Positions 26,204-35,113 of a DNA stretch of 64,000 nucleotides are shown piece by piece (position 1 is the first letter of the stretch; the number at the start of each line of letters is the position of its first letter). A model generated the notes under the pieces. The model saw only the letters and a list, made by a program, of their open reading frames with translations, did not search any database and was not told the origin of the DNA. The translations under genes and the position numbers were made by a program. Origin of the DNA: an uncultured Lachnospiraceae bacterium (GTDB lineage: Bacteria; Bacillota; Clostridia; Lachnospirales; Lachnospiraceae); the NCBI GenBank assembly GCA_910578405.1, contig CAJTQO010000005.1, forward strand, positions 8,830 through 72,829, read 5' to 3'.

Positions 26204-27832
26204 TTATGAAAATTTTACAGTGTGGCGAAGTAAAAAACGTCCGTCCCGCAATGGTTCCGCCTCAATGTCCACACTGCAGCCTGTAACGCCTAAATCGGTA
26301 AATATCCGGTCCATATAGCCGGAAGAATAGTCATCGCTGTTATAAGCGTCGTAGCATTGCATCCAAAGGCCGCTGTCCTCCACTACGTTTTGGAAGGTGC
26401 AGGAGCCTCCTTGTTCCATAATCTGACGGTAACAGTCGTCATAATATGCCTGCAGGTTGGTCAGTACGTTTTCTTCAAGAAACCCTGCCTCTTCCAATGT
26501 CCTGGCATTGCTTTGGGACGTTCCCTGACCAGGCTGGCGCGGGCTGCTTTCCCGGTTGGCATACCGTGTGCCGTTACACGCCGGGAGACGGACGGATAAA
26601 TCTTCCCTTCTGTGATTTTCACCAAATTCCGCATCGGTTTTATTAAAAAAATCAAAGGTGTTCGGCTCCGTATCGTCCCATGTGGCGTCCGCATTATAAT
26701 AGTCCCCATCCAGTTCCACAATGTTCCACGCATGGGCCTCCCCTGCATAGCCAGTGCAATAATAACACGGAATTCCAAGCTGCATCATCAAATACTGAAA
26801 AGAACGGGCATAACCGGCACAGACAGTCTTTCCGTTGACCAGCCCGCTGTATGTGCTTTGATTCAATGGCGCCCGCAAGTCATAATCTATTTTATCCAAC
26901 AGGGCATTATGTATATATACTTCCACCTCATAATCGGTTTCCAGTTTCCTGGCTTCTGCCAGAATTGCTTCCGCTTCCTCCTGGAATTTGGCTTTTGCTT
27001 TGTCCAAATCATCCACCAACCGGTTAAATTGCAGCACAATTTCCACACAGCTCCCTTTTCTGTCAAACTTCCCCCGATAAGCAGTATCCAGCCAAAACAG
27101 CTCCGGATGGTCGTTAAAAACTGCCATAAATACATTTTTCAACTGCTCCTGGGACACTTCCTCCACCGGGTTAAAAATACCGTTCACGGCATCCGTATTG
27201 GCATAAATCTGACGGTAGAGCGCCTGTTGTTTCCCATCCAGCATAGCATAATATGGGTAATACACCGGGTCAAAATCCAGCCCTTCCCCTGTCTCCCCAT
27301 AGGTATACTGCTCACGCAGCTCTTCGGCCTCTTTGTCGTCTACCTGTTCGCTTTCCCCCTGCACAGGCACATAACCGCCCCTGCCTGCCACAGCCTCCGG
27401 CTGTTTTGTTTCCGTTTCCTTAAATGCCTCCTGCTCTTTGCCGTCCTTTCCCTGACCGGTATGCGCCAAATCCCCATTTAACCCTAGCACCTCATCGGAA
27501 GTCAGGCCGCCTTCCTGCTGCAGCGCTTTAGATGGCTCTGCGCTTCCATCCACTGCCCCAGCTTTTCCCTCATCAGCCTGGCCATCCGTCCCTTCGCCAT
27601 TAGCCTGGCCATCCGCTCCTTCCCCATTAACCTGGCCATCCCCTGCCTCTTCGCCATTAACCTGGCCGTCCCCTGCCTCTTCGCCAATCTGCCCATCCGC
27701 TTCCTCCCTGGTCCTGTTAGCATACAGCCATGCCGACGCCTGATCCGCAAGCTCCGGCCGGAATGCACATGCTATAATAAAAAGGCTAAGCAATGACAAC
27801 AACCCCAATACTCCATACAATACCTTTTTCAT
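26204..27832 (-). CDS. transglutaminase-like lipoprotein with acidic decapeptide repeats
   Basis: A hydrophobic N-terminus leads to a possible lipobox (IIAC). About 90 residues of Gly/Asp/Glu/Asn-rich repeats (period about 10, NGEEAGDGQV) follow. The transglutaminase core comes later: KTVCAGYARSFQ (catalytic Cys), EAHAWNIV (His) and YNADATWDD (Asp). The full Cys-His-Asp triad is present, so it may be active as a cysteine protease or transamidase at the cell surface. A GTG at 27838 is an alternative start. The ribosome site (GAAAGG) does not decide between them. The target is unknown. Confidence 0.8.
   Translation of the reverse strand: MKKVLYGVLGLLSLLSLFIIACAFRPELADQASAWLYANRTREEADGQIGEEAGDGQVNGEEAGDGQVNGEGADGQANGEGTDGQADEGKAGAVDGSAEPSKALQQEGGLTSDEVLGLNGDLAHTGQGKDGKEQEAFKETETKQPEAVAGRGGYVPVQGESEQVDDKEAEELREQYTYGETGEGLDFDPVYYPYYAMLDGKQQALYRQIYANTDAVNGIFNPVEEVSQEQLKNVFMAVFNDHPELFWLDTAYRGKFDRKGSCVEIVLQFNRLVDDLDKAKAKFQEEAEAILAEARKLETDYEVEVYIHNALLDKIDYDLRAPLNQSTYSGLVNGKTVCAGYARSFQYLMMQLGIPCYYCTGYAGEAHAWNIVELDGDYYNADATWDDTEPNTFDFFNKTDAEFGENHRREDLSVRLPACNGTRYANRESSPRQPGQGTSQSNARTLEEAGFLEENVLTNLQAYYDDCYRQIMEQGGSCTFQNVVEDSGLWMQCYDAYNSDDYSSGYMDRIFTDLGVTGCSVDIEAEPLRDGRFLLRHTVKFS
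27577..27690. repeat. 30-bp tandem repeat inside the transglutaminase gene
   Basis: Near-identical units of about 30 bp (for example 27626-27655 and 27656-27685) encode acidic decapeptides. The repeats are in frame, so slippage would change the linker length without a frameshift. Confidence 0.8.
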
Positions 27833-27868
27833 AAACACCAGACCTTTCTCTCTTCCAGCTCTTTTGTG

Positions 27869-28576
27869 TCATTTGAGCCATCCGCCCAACCCTTCCACTT
27901 CCCCTTTCGTCAATTCCCGGTATTCCCCTGGTGCAAGGCTTTCATCCAACTCCAGACTTCCCATAGCCACTCTCCGCAAAAAAACCACCCTGTTCCCTAC
28001 CGCCTCCAGCATACGTTTCACCTGGTGGAACTTCCCTTCTGTAATGGTCAGCGCAATCTTCTTCTCCCCCAGCAGCTCCACCCTGGCCGGCCTTGTTGGA
28101 TGCTTTTCCCCAATTTCCACCCCCTGTTCCAGCTTCTGCAAAGCTTCTTTTGACAAACCTTCCTCCAACTCTGCTTCATACCGTTTCTCCACATGTTTCC
28201 CCGGTGAAAGCAGCGCATGGGCAAGCCCGCCGTCGTTCGTCATCAAAAGAAGCCCTTCCGTATCCTTATCCAGCCGCCCTACCGGAAACAAATCTCCAAA
28301 TCCGGCGCTTTGCAACAGCTCTGCCACTGTCCCATGAAGATTATCTTTGGTTGCCGACACCACTCCGGCAGGTTTATTCAGCATATAATAAACATATTTA
28401 TGATATTCCAACACTTTACCCTTATAGGCCACTTGCGCTGTCGTTTCATCCACTTTATACTCCGGCCTGGTAATTGTCTCCCCATTCACACTTACCATTC
28501 CAAGCTTCAGCTCTTTTTTCACCTGGCTCCGCGTCCCTACATTCATACCGCACAAATACTTATCCAACCGCAGCAT
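27869..28576 (-). CDS. rsuA: 16S rRNA pseudouridine(516) synthase-type enzyme (RsuA family)
   Basis: The 235-residue enzyme has an N-terminal S4 domain (LDKYLCGMNVGTRSQVKKELKLGMVSVNG) and a RsuA-type catalytic domain with the active aspartate in VGRLDKDTEGLLL. The basic HQVKRMLEAVGNRV segment is also typical. It isomerises a uridine in 16S rRNA. RsuA versus RluB/E/F is judged on length and the VGRLD context, so the exact target base is inferred. Confidence 0.88.
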   Translation of the reverse strand: MLRLDKYLCGMNVGTRSQVKKELKLGMVSVNGETITRPEYKVDETTAQVAYKGKVLEYHKYVYYMLNKPAGVVSATKDNLHGTVAELLQSAGFGDLFPVGRLDKDTEGLLLMTNDGGLAHALLSPGKHVEKRYEAELEEGLSKEALQKLEQGVEIGEKHPTRPARVELLGEKKIALTITEGKFHQVKRMLEAVGNRVVFLRRVAMGSLELDESLAPGEYRELTKGEVEGLGGWLK

Positions 28577-28658
28577 ATTCCCTTTTCCTTACCCTTCTAT
28601 TTTCCTCTTTTCTTCATATACTTTAACGAAAGTTGATGAATTCTTATCTGGTGACCGC

Positions 28659-29645
28659 TTGAAAAGTATAAAAACCTTTTTCTTAACCATGATGTTCCTG
28701 ATTCTGACCAGCCTGTTGCTGACTTATCCTTTGGAAAGCCTGGCCTTTTCACTGACTGGGCTGCAGCTTTGGTTTAACAAAATGATTCCTGCGCTGCTCC
28801 CTTTTATGATCCTGTCCGGCATGATGGTGCGCCTTAATCTGACGGAATATTTTGCCCGGCTCTTAAGCCCGGCGCTTACCCCCTTTTTTCGCATTAGCTT
28901 AAATGGGATATACGCCATCGTTATCGGCTTCCTTTGCGGCTTTCCCATGGGCGCCAAAACCATTGCCGAACTCTATGCCAACCGCAAGCTGGACAGACAG
29001 GAAGCCTCCTATCTGCTTGCTTTTTGCAACAATATCGGGCCAGTGTATTTCCTTAGCTTCGTGCTGCCTGTCCTGGGACTGCAACGGAAAGCGCCTTATC
29101 TGTTTGGTATGTATGGGCTTCCTCTGCTTTATGGCATCTTTTTAAGATATACGGCATACCGGAAAAAAATACCCTTTTCCTTTTCCGCAGCAGAACGGAA
29201 AAATGCCCTTTTAGCCGCACAAGCGCCATCTGCCGCGCCTCTCCGCCAGGCATCCTTGTTGGATACCCTGGACGACGCCATTTTAGCCGGACTGTACAGC
29301 ATATCCAAATTGGGGGGATATATGGTTTTATTTAACCTGTTAAATCTAATCCCTCGTATTTTCCTGCGCCCAGTCCCTATGGCCGGAACAGATTCCGCCA
29401 GTCTGGCCAACTGTCTGCTGGAAATCACCAGCGGCGTCAGCCGGATTGGAGACAGCGCGCCTCTGCCAGTCCTGCTGCTGCTCCCCTTTGGCGGCTTTTC
29501 CTGCATCGCCCAGACTTACAGTATGATTAAAGAAACGGACTTGTCCCTGCGCAGTTATATTCTGCACAAACTGGCGTTGTCTATGTTGACCGTCGCCTAT
29601 TACGCACTATACGGTTTATTTTTTCCTTCTGCGTTTCTTCTTTAA
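28659..29645 (+). CDS. YlbJ-like integral membrane protein (nucleoside-recognition/Gate domain)
   Basis: The 328-residue protein has about eight hydrophobic segments and a Gate-like motif (FLCGFPMGAKTIAELY, then FCNNIGPVYFLSF). Such proteins include the sporulation protein YlbJ and SpoVV-like carriers. The frame opens with TTG at 28659 and no ATG is in frame before residue 11; the ribosome site is weak. It runs opposite to its neighbours and its last 30 bases overlap the end of the convergent amidase gene. Confidence 0.8.
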   Translation: MKSIKTFFLTMMFLILTSLLLTYPLESLAFSLTGLQLWFNKMIPALLPFMILSGMMVRLNLTEYFARLLSPALTPFFRISLNGIYAIVIGFLCGFPMGAKTIAELYANRKLDRQEASYLLAFCNNIGPVYFLSFVLPVLGLQRKAPYLFGMYGLPLLYGIFLRYTAYRKKIPFSFSAAERKNALLAAQAPSAAPLRQASLLDTLDDAILAGLYSISKLGGYMVLFNLLNLIPRIFLRPVPMAGTDSASLANCLLEITSGVSRIGDSAPLPVLLLLPFGGFSCIAQTYSMIKETDLSLRSYILHKLALSMLTVAYYALYGLFFPSAFLL

Positions 29646-31121
29646 AGAAGCCTGCCGCCCCCACTGCGGCCCGATAGCCAATCGGGCAATCAATAGCAGC
29701 GCAAACAAAATTGCCGCACAGACTACGCATACTTGCAGGAAATAACCTATGGTCATCTCTGGCGCTTGTTCCCTGTCAGACAGCGCCCGATGGTTCCCCA
29801 TTGAAACTTCTGCATAACGCCCCCCGTCCCTGCCACCATTATCCGCAATCCCTGCCTGGCTGTCCAACCTTGCATCTTGGCTGTCTTTGGCGTCGTTTCC
29901 TGTCTCAGGAGCGTTTTCTTCTTTCCTTTCTGCCCTTTCTGCGCCGTCCCCATATCCTCCGGCCGCTCCATCCAAATCCGCCCAATCCCCGCCTGCCTCT
30001 TCTCCCCGGTTTCCGGCGCTGCTTTCCGCCGACATAACGCCCGCTTCCACCGCCTCCTCATAATGCATGGAAGGCAAAGATATATGGTTGCTCTGCGTAA
30101 CCCGGTCATAACAATTGTATACATTTACCACTGCCTCCGGCAGGATGTCCGGTGGAACTTTCATCACAAAAGTAAGGCTGTCCGCATCACGGGGTTCCCA
30201 TCGCTGCAAATCAGAAAAAGTCTCCCCCCCGTCAAAACTATAGCTATAATAAAGGATATAACTGTCATAATCCGCTGCCGATACTTGAACCGTCACTTCC
30301 CCTGTCCAGCCATCTATGTCCTTAATTTCAATGGCGCATACATCCGGTTCCGAGGTATCCGGCTTTACCGGCACAACGGGTTCCGGTATTTCCACGTTTT
30401 TGTAACCGCTGTAATCCACCCCCAGCGCTTTTGAGCGCAGTCCGAAATATTTGGCTGCCGCCGTTGCATCCAATATGCCAAACTGCTCTAACTTCTCTCT
30501 GGAATCATAAAACTCCCAGTCATTCTCCTGGTCCAGGTGGCAATGTTCAATCAACGCTGCCGGCACGCCCTTTGCCGTTGCATGACGCAAAATTCCGTAG
30601 TAATCCTCCCCGTCATCATTCAGCCTCGTTTTAATGCCCCGGGAATACAATCCTTTACGCTCTAACAGTTCCATTTCCACACTGGCAAAAGTATATCCTT
30701 TCTGATATTTATCGCCAAAGGCGGAAACCCATACCTCCGCGCCAAATTTATTGTGTTCCTCTGACATATTGAAATGCAGGCAAAACAGAAAATCCGCATC
30801 CAGATTCCTGGCAAATTCCGCCCTTTCTTCCAAAGACATATCCTGGCCGGCGTCTTCATGGGTCAGATAAACCTCTATCCCTTCGTATTGCTCCAATTCC
30901 GCTTTCATGGCTTTCGCCACGACCATTGTCATTTCCTTTTCCGTATACTCTTCATATTCCGCCCCCAGGTTCTTTCCCCCATGACCGGGATCCAACACTA
31001 CGACAATCGGTTCCTCCGCCTCCGCCCGCAAACCTGACAGCCAAAATAAACCCATAGACAAAAAGCAGCCGAGCCCCCATTTCCAGTTCCGGAAAATATT
31101 TTTTCCCATATACCCATCCAT
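29616..31121 (-). CDS. N-acetylmuramoyl-L-alanine amidase with C-terminal membrane anchor
   Basis: A signal peptide at about residues 10-35 precedes an Amidase_3 domain. The zinc ligands and catalytic Glu are visible (VVLDPGHGG, CLHFNMS, IEHCH). A beta-sandwich-like part follows near residues 260-350 (SAADYDSYILYYSYSFDGGETF). Then comes a Gly/Asp/Ala-rich linker, and a C-terminal membrane helix near residues 460-485 followed by a basic tail (KKKRRRKK). Anchoring of the amidase through a C-terminal helix is unusual among known secreted amidases. It hydrolyses the amide bond between muramic acid and the stem peptide. The start is uncertain (ATG at 31121 or 31109). Confidence 0.87.
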   Translation of the reverse strand: MDGYMGKNIFRNWKWGLGCFLSMGLFWLSGLRAEAEEPIVVVLDPGHGGKNLGAEYEEYTEKEMTMVVAKAMKAELEQYEGIEVYLTHEDAGQDMSLEERAEFARNLDADFLFCLHFNMSEEHNKFGAEVWVSAFGDKYQKGYTFASVEMELLERKGLYSRGIKTRLNDDGEDYYGILRHATAKGVPAALIEHCHLDQENDWEFYDSREKLEQFGILDATAAAKYFGLRSKALGVDYSGYKNVEIPEPVVPVKPDTSEPDVCAIEIKDIDGWTGEVTVQVSAADYDSYILYYSYSFDGGETFSDLQRWEPRDADSLTFVMKVPPDILPEAVVNVYNCYDRVTQSNHISLPSMHYEEAVEAGVMSAESSAGNRGEEAGGDWADLDGAAGGYGDGAERAERKEENAPETGNDAKDSQDARLDSQAGIADNGGRDGGRYAEVSMGNHRALSDREQAPEMTIGYFLQVCVVCAAILFALLLIARLAIGPQWGRQASLKKKRRRKK

Positions 31122-31346
31122 TTCTTTTTCGAATTTTCGCTTTTCAATATAAATTTATAAACTTCAAAAAGGCCGGCCCCATCCTCCGGTTTCTTTCCCG
31201 CCCGGATTCCCGAACTTAAGAAAGACCCCATTCCCAAGCGGAACCGGTCCAGCCATACTCCTATATCCTTTCCATAATCATTGATAAAAATTCATAAAAC
31301 CGTCCTGTCCCCATAACCGTACGGGAACTAAAAAAAGCATCTCTTA

Positions 31347-31949
31347 TTATTTCAGCATGTCCAGATTTAAGGCGCTGTTTGTCCCGTCTTCCCCCAGCAA
31401 GTCTTCCATTTCCCGTGGACGGAGTTCCGCGCGGTTGGCCCGGATTACTTCCGCATATCCGTTCAAATTGTTAATAAAACTCTCATAATGGGACGCCGTC
31501 ATAGCTACGGTCTGGGCAATCAGATTCTCCAGATTCGCTAACATCTCGTCGGTGTACTGCACTGCTGCCGCCTTCACATTATTGGCCTCCATCGTGGCGT
31601 TATCTAAAATCTCCTGGGCCTGGTGGGTCGCAAGCGTCACCACTTCGTTGGCCTGTGCGTATGCCTGCTGCATAATTTCATGTTCGTTAATCAGCTCATT
31701 GGTATGTACGGTAGCCTCATTGATCAATGCCTCTGCCTTGGTGCGCGCATCGTTCAGAATCGCTTCCTTATTGCTGATGATCTTTTGGTAACGTTTGATT
31801 TCATCCGGCGTCTTCATCCGCAGTTCCCGCAAAAGCTCATCAATCTCTTCTTTATTCACTAATATCTTTGAGTTGGACAGCGGCTGGTATTTGCAACTGT
31901 CGATATACTCTTCAATTTCATCAATTAACTGTTCGATCCTACTGCTCAT
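31347..31949 (-). CDS. coiled-coil DivIVA-like protein
   Basis: The 200-residue protein is helical throughout, with heptad patterns in residues 40-170 (EAILNDARTKAEALINEA, AQEILDNATMEANNVK). Similar short proteins are often named ATPase or V-type subunit H in annotation, but no catalytic motif is seen. The ATG at 31949 is supported by GGGAG upstream; a GTG at 31976 would add nine residues. It follows coaD by 38 bases and probably shares its operon. Confidence 0.7.
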   Translation of the reverse strand: MSSRIEQLIDEIEEYIDSCKYQPLSNSKILVNKEEIDELLRELRMKTPDEIKRYQKIISNKEAILNDARTKAEALINEATVHTNELINEHEIMQQAYAQANEVVTLATHQAQEILDNATMEANNVKAAAVQYTDEMLANLENLIAQTVAMTASHYESFINNLNGYAEVIRANRAELRPREMEDLLGEDGTNSALNLDMLK

Positions 31950-31987
31950 TTCCGTCTCCCATGGCTGTCCCGGCACTCACCGGTCAA

Positions 31988-32473
31988 CTATCTATGTCCA
32001 TATTTTTTGTATATCAAATCTGCTACAAAGTCTGGCACGCACATGGATATATCCCCATTGAAGCTGGCAATCTCTTTCACACTGCTGGAGCTTAAATATG
32101 CATATTCCAGGCTGGTGGTTAAAAACATCGTATCCAGCTTCCCGCCCGAAAGCTTATGGTTGGTTTGGGCAATCTGCAGCTCATATTCAAAATCCGTAAT
32201 GGCCCGCAGCCCCCTGATTGCCACATGCACATTCTTCTTTCCGGCGTAGTCGATTAACAGACCGCTGAAAGAATCTACCTTTACATTCGGTATATCCTTC
32301 GTCGCCTCTTCTAATATCTTAACACGTTCTTCCACAGAAAACAATGGACTCTTTAAATGATTATTCAACACACTTACCGTTAATTCGTCAAAAATATCCG
32401 CTGCCCGACGGATTACATCAAGATGCCCGAAAGTCACCGGGTCAAAACTCCCCGGATAGATTGCAGATTTCAT
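31988..32473 (-). CDS. coaD: phosphopantetheine adenylyltransferase
   Basis: The 161-residue enzyme makes dephospho-CoA from 4'-phosphopantetheine and ATP. The nucleotidyltransferase motif TFGHLDVI is at residues 15-22 after YPGSFDPV, and the C-terminal SSSSVKEIA segment contacts ATP. Its ATG overlaps the rsmD stop by four bases, a coupled arrangement widespread in Firmicutes. Confidence 0.97.
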   Translation of the reverse strand: MKSAIYPGSFDPVTFGHLDVIRRAADIFDELTVSVLNNHLKSPLFSVEERVKILEEATKDIPNVKVDSFSGLLIDYAGKKNVHVAIRGLRAITDFEYELQIAQTNHKLSGGKLDTMFLTTSLEYAYLSSSSVKEIASFNGDISMCVPDFVADLIYKKYGHR

Positions 32474-33030
32474 CTTTCTTCCCCCTGCCTTTTCAAAAAT
32501 ATATGTTTGTTCGTTTTATACTGTTTTTCCCTTTCCACCTGAAAGCCTAATTCCTGCGCAAAAGAAAAGGACTTGTCCAGCGCAGCCTCCACTATAACCA
32601 GCGTATCCTCTGTCACATAGGGCATTTGGCCTAAAACCCTGAGCGTCTTTTCCTCATGCCCTATCCCGTAGGGCGGATCTATAAAGACCACATCCACTTT
32701 CTTTTCATGAATCGCAGACAATGCGCTTATAGCCTCCTGTCTTAACAGCGTGGCCTGCCCCTCAAACCGGGTAAAATTTACATTCTGCTGAATACAGGCA
32801 AAAGCTTTCGCCCCGTTTTCCACAAAATAAGCATGTCTTGCCCCACGGCTGAGCGCTTCAATCCCAATTTGCCCGCTTCCGCTGAACAAATCAAGAAAGA
32901 TACAATCCGGCAGATATGGCTGCAAAATATTAAACAACGTTTCTTTTATCCTGTCGGTAGTGGGTCTTGTCTCCTGCCCTTCCGGCGTTTTCAATGGAAG
33001 GCTCCTGGCCGTCCCCGCGATTACTCTCAT
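32470..33030 (-). CDS. rsmD: 16S rRNA (guanine966-N2)-methyltransferase
   Basis: The 186-residue methyltransferase has the SAM-binding segment LDLFSGSGQIGIEALSRGA and the catalytic VFIDPPYG (DPPY) motif. It modifies G966 of 16S rRNA during small-subunit assembly. AGGAGG lies nine bases before the ATG. The rsmD-coaD pair is a conserved operon. Confidence 0.96.
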   Translation of the reverse strand: MRVIAGTARSLPLKTPEGQETRPTTDRIKETLFNILQPYLPDCIFLDLFSGSGQIGIEALSRGARHAYFVENGAKAFACIQQNVNFTRFEGQATLLRQEAISALSAIHEKKVDVVFIDPPYGIGHEEKTLRVLGQMPYVTEDTLVIVEAALDKSFSFAQELGFQVEREKQYKTNKHIFLKRQGEER

Positions 33031-33170
33031 TTTATTGAACCTCCTATTCCAAATTCCGCATCCTTATCGGAAATGCCGAAAACTCTCTCCGTATTTTCCC
33101 TTACATGTTCCGCCAGCCCATCTTCTGGCGCCTTCCTGTGCTTTTCCAATCCTTTCCATACATATTTCAT
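33027..33170 (-). CDS. possible 47-residue ORF coupled to rsmD
   Basis: The frame MKYVWKGLEKHRKAPEDG to GGSIK ends in TGA overlapping the rsmD ATG (ATGA). No ribosome site precedes its ATG, but the overlap geometry and charged composition make a small protein possible. It is not recognised. Confidence 0.3.
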   Translation of the reverse strand: MKYVWKGLEKHRKAPEDGLAEHVRENTERVFGISDKDAEFGIGGSIK

Positions 33171-33270
33171 GTTCTGCGGTACATTTATCCTGCCATACCC
33201 AGGCGCATTTTAAGCATCAGATACGGCGCATCCCCTTGGCTTTGCCATTCTTTGCTCCAATCACATATCA

Positions 33271-33299
33271 AGTATAATATCCTCTAAATTACTTGTCAA
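33271..33299 (-). promoter_or_regulatory. strong sigma-A promoter for rsmD-coaD
   Basis: TTGACA (33299-33294) matches the consensus fully and TATACT (33276-33271) misses one base, with a 17-base spacer. The mRNA leader would be about 235 bases long. Confidence 0.8.
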
Positions 33300-33374
33300 C
33301 ATCTGCCATAACCAATAAATCAACGGAGTTTCTTTCTTTATCCTGCATTTTTACATCATTTTGAAGTTATTTTA

Positions 33375-33403
33375 TTGTGTATTCCTTCTACTTGTGGTAT
33401 GAT
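33375..33403 (+). promoter_or_regulatory. sigma-A promoter for the XRE regulator
   Basis: TTGTGT (33375-33380), a 17-base spacer and TATGAT (33398-33403). The ribosome site follows about 25 bases downstream. Confidence 0.6.
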
Positions 33404-33438
33404 GTTTACAACAAAAACCAGTATTTGGAGGTATGAAA

Positions 33439-33780
33439 ATGGAACGAGTTAGCATCAGGCTGAAAAATTTAAGGCAGGATCATGATTTCACCCAAAAACA
33501 AGTGGCAACCTATTTGGGCATCCCGCAGCAGACTTATTCAAATTACGAACGGGCTATACGCGAAATCCCCTCCCACTTTGTTGTCAGGCTTGCCGCCTTA
33601 TACCATGTAAGCACAGATTATGTTCTGGGCCTAACCGGGGAACATAATATTCCCTATGACCTGGAAGCCGCTTTCACTGCAGACATCCCTCTGAAATCTG
33701 TCCTTATCCATTTATACAAATTGGAGCCGCAACATAGGATACAGTTCCTGCGCTTCTTATTTTACCTTACGCGTAAATAA
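33439..33780 (+). CDS. XRE-family helix-turn-helix regulator
   Basis: The 113-residue protein has a Cro/C1 helix-turn-helix in its first 65 residues (LRQDHDFTQKQVATYLGIPQQTYSNYERA). GGAGG is seven bases before the ATG at 33439 but only one before the ATG at 33433, so 33439 is preferred. The C-terminal half is helical with no known ligand domain. The targets are unknown; self-regulation is likely for this family. Confidence 0.9.
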   Translation: MERVSIRLKNLRQDHDFTQKQVATYLGIPQQTYSNYERAIREIPSHFVVRLAALYHVSTDYVLGLTGEHNIPYDLEAAFTADIPLKSVLIHLYKLEPQHRIQFLRFLFYLTRK

Positions 33781-33942
33781 CTTTTCCGGATATTGCGTTC
33801 CCTCATTCAGCCAAGGAAATTTATTTTCCTTATCTGCACGCCAGGCGCCCATTCTCTTTGCTGACAGTTTTCCTTTGGGCGCCCTTGCACAAAAAAACAG
33901 CAGTCAGACACCATACTCCTGGAACCTGCCCACTGCCTCCTT

Positions 33943-35079
33943 TTATCCCCTTACCGGTTTCTTCCTCATTTCCTGCAGCGCCACTGCAATTTTCTCCATC
34001 CTGTGCAGGCAAGCGTCAAAAAACATCCGATAAGACTTGCAGAAATAATTTCCCCCTTCTTCTTTCCCAAATGGCTCCCTGTGCCTGCGGCATCCGCCCC
34101 TGCAAATGAAATGATATTTACAATTAGTGCAGCTTTCCATATGGTTATAGGAACTTTCTACGAACCCGGTTTCTTTCCGTTTTCTTGCTATATCATAAAA
34201 ATCATCCTCTAACAGATTCCCGATTCGGTATGCATCCAACACATAAAAATCACAAGGATAAACGCTTCCATCGGCTTCCACCACATTCTGATAACTGCAT
34301 ATTCCCCTCTGTTCACAGGACTCTGGCGCTGCCCCAAGCAAAATCCCAATATAATTCTCAAACTGCCGGATATACGGCTGCCTGCCTTTCCAGAAATCCA
34401 TTTCCCACAATCCAAAAAGCTCCACCAGGAATTCCCCGTACATCCCCGGCGTCAGGGAATACTCCATATTCCCCGCTTGCCCAAACATAGGGTCCAGACA
34501 CGCAATATACTGCTGCCAGCAAAACCCCTGCTTTCTATAAGCCTCATAAATACGGCCTATTTTCGGCGCAGTCCTTCTGTTGACTACTGTCAGCACATTG
34601 AAATCCACTTTCGCTTCCTGCATCCGTTTTGCCGCATCTATTGCTTTCAAATAAGTGTCTTCCCCTTTGGCCCCTTTACGGTAAGCGTCATGGGTAGATT
34701 TCAGCCCGTCTATGGACAATCCTGCCAAAAAACGGTTTTCTGCAAAAAAATGACACCACTCCTCATTTATCAGATAGCCATTGGTCTGAATGGCATGGGA
34801 TATTTCCACACGGTTTATATTATATTCTTTTTCATATTCCACCCATTTCCTGTAAAAAGGAAGTCCTGCCAGGGAAGGCTCCCCGCCCTGGAAAGCAAAA
34901 GTGCATCTCCCGGAGGCAAAAGCAAGCGCCTTTTTCACTACCTGCTCCATAACCTTTTCCTGCATAATCCCATAGGACGCCTGTTCCCGGTGTTCCATTT
35001 CATCTGCGTAAAAGCAATACCGGCACCGCATATTGCACAGTCCGGAAGCCGGTTTCACCAAAATATAAATTTCCGGCAC
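33943..35079 (-). CDS. radical SAM/SPASM protein, anaerobic sulfatase-maturase-like
   Basis: The 378-residue protein has the radical SAM cluster motif CNMRCRYC (CX3CX2C) near residues 15-22. The anSME features are TFAFQGGEPSLAGL and SIDGLKSTHDAYRKG, and the C-terminal SPASM cysteines are C-SYQ...YPCDF, SCTNCKYHFICRGGCRRH and FCKSY. anSMEs convert Cys or Ser to formylglycine in sulfatases. GGGAGG lies seven bases before the GTG at 35079, which is therefore taken as the start over the ATG at 35094. No sulfatase or peptide substrate gene is in the window, so the substrate is open. Confidence 0.87.
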   Translation of the reverse strand: MPEIYILVKPASGLCNMRCRYCFYADEMEHREQASYGIMQEKVMEQVVKKALAFASGRCTFAFQGGEPSLAGLPFYRKWVEYEKEYNINRVEISHAIQTNGYLINEEWCHFFAENRFLAGLSIDGLKSTHDAYRKGAKGEDTYLKAIDAAKRMQEAKVDFNVLTVVNRRTAPKIGRIYEAYRKQGFCWQQYIACLDPMFGQAGNMEYSLTPGMYGEFLVELFGLWEMDFWKGRQPYIRQFENYIGILLGAAPESCEQRGICSYQNVVEADGSVYPCDFYVLDAYRIGNLLEDDFYDIARKRKETGFVESSYNHMESCTNCKYHFICRGGCRRHREPFGKEEGGNYFCKSYRMFFDACLHRMEKIAVALQEMRKKPVRG

Positions 35080-35113
35080 TTTTCCACCTCCCATTCATTC
35101 ATAACTGTAATCC

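Larger units (their letters stand above)
33031..33438. other. divergent intergenic region between rsmD and the XRE regulator
   Basis: This 408-base gap holds two promoters facing away from each other (33271-33299 minus and 33375-33403 plus) and the 47-residue ORF above. Another 12-codon ORF (MAKPRGCAVSDA) starts a few bases after the rsmD transcription start with GGAG in place. No RNA gene was recognised. Confidence 0.5.

Noticed and set aside
27577..27690. Regular 30-bp units suggested a CRISPR array
   Set aside because: The units are in frame with no unique spacers and encode an acidic linker in a clear protein.
33781..33942. GGCGCCCA/TGGGCGCC and AAGGAAA/TTTCCTT inverted repeats between the XRE and radical SAM genes
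   Set aside because: They are short, with no T run after them, and lie in a normal convergent gap.
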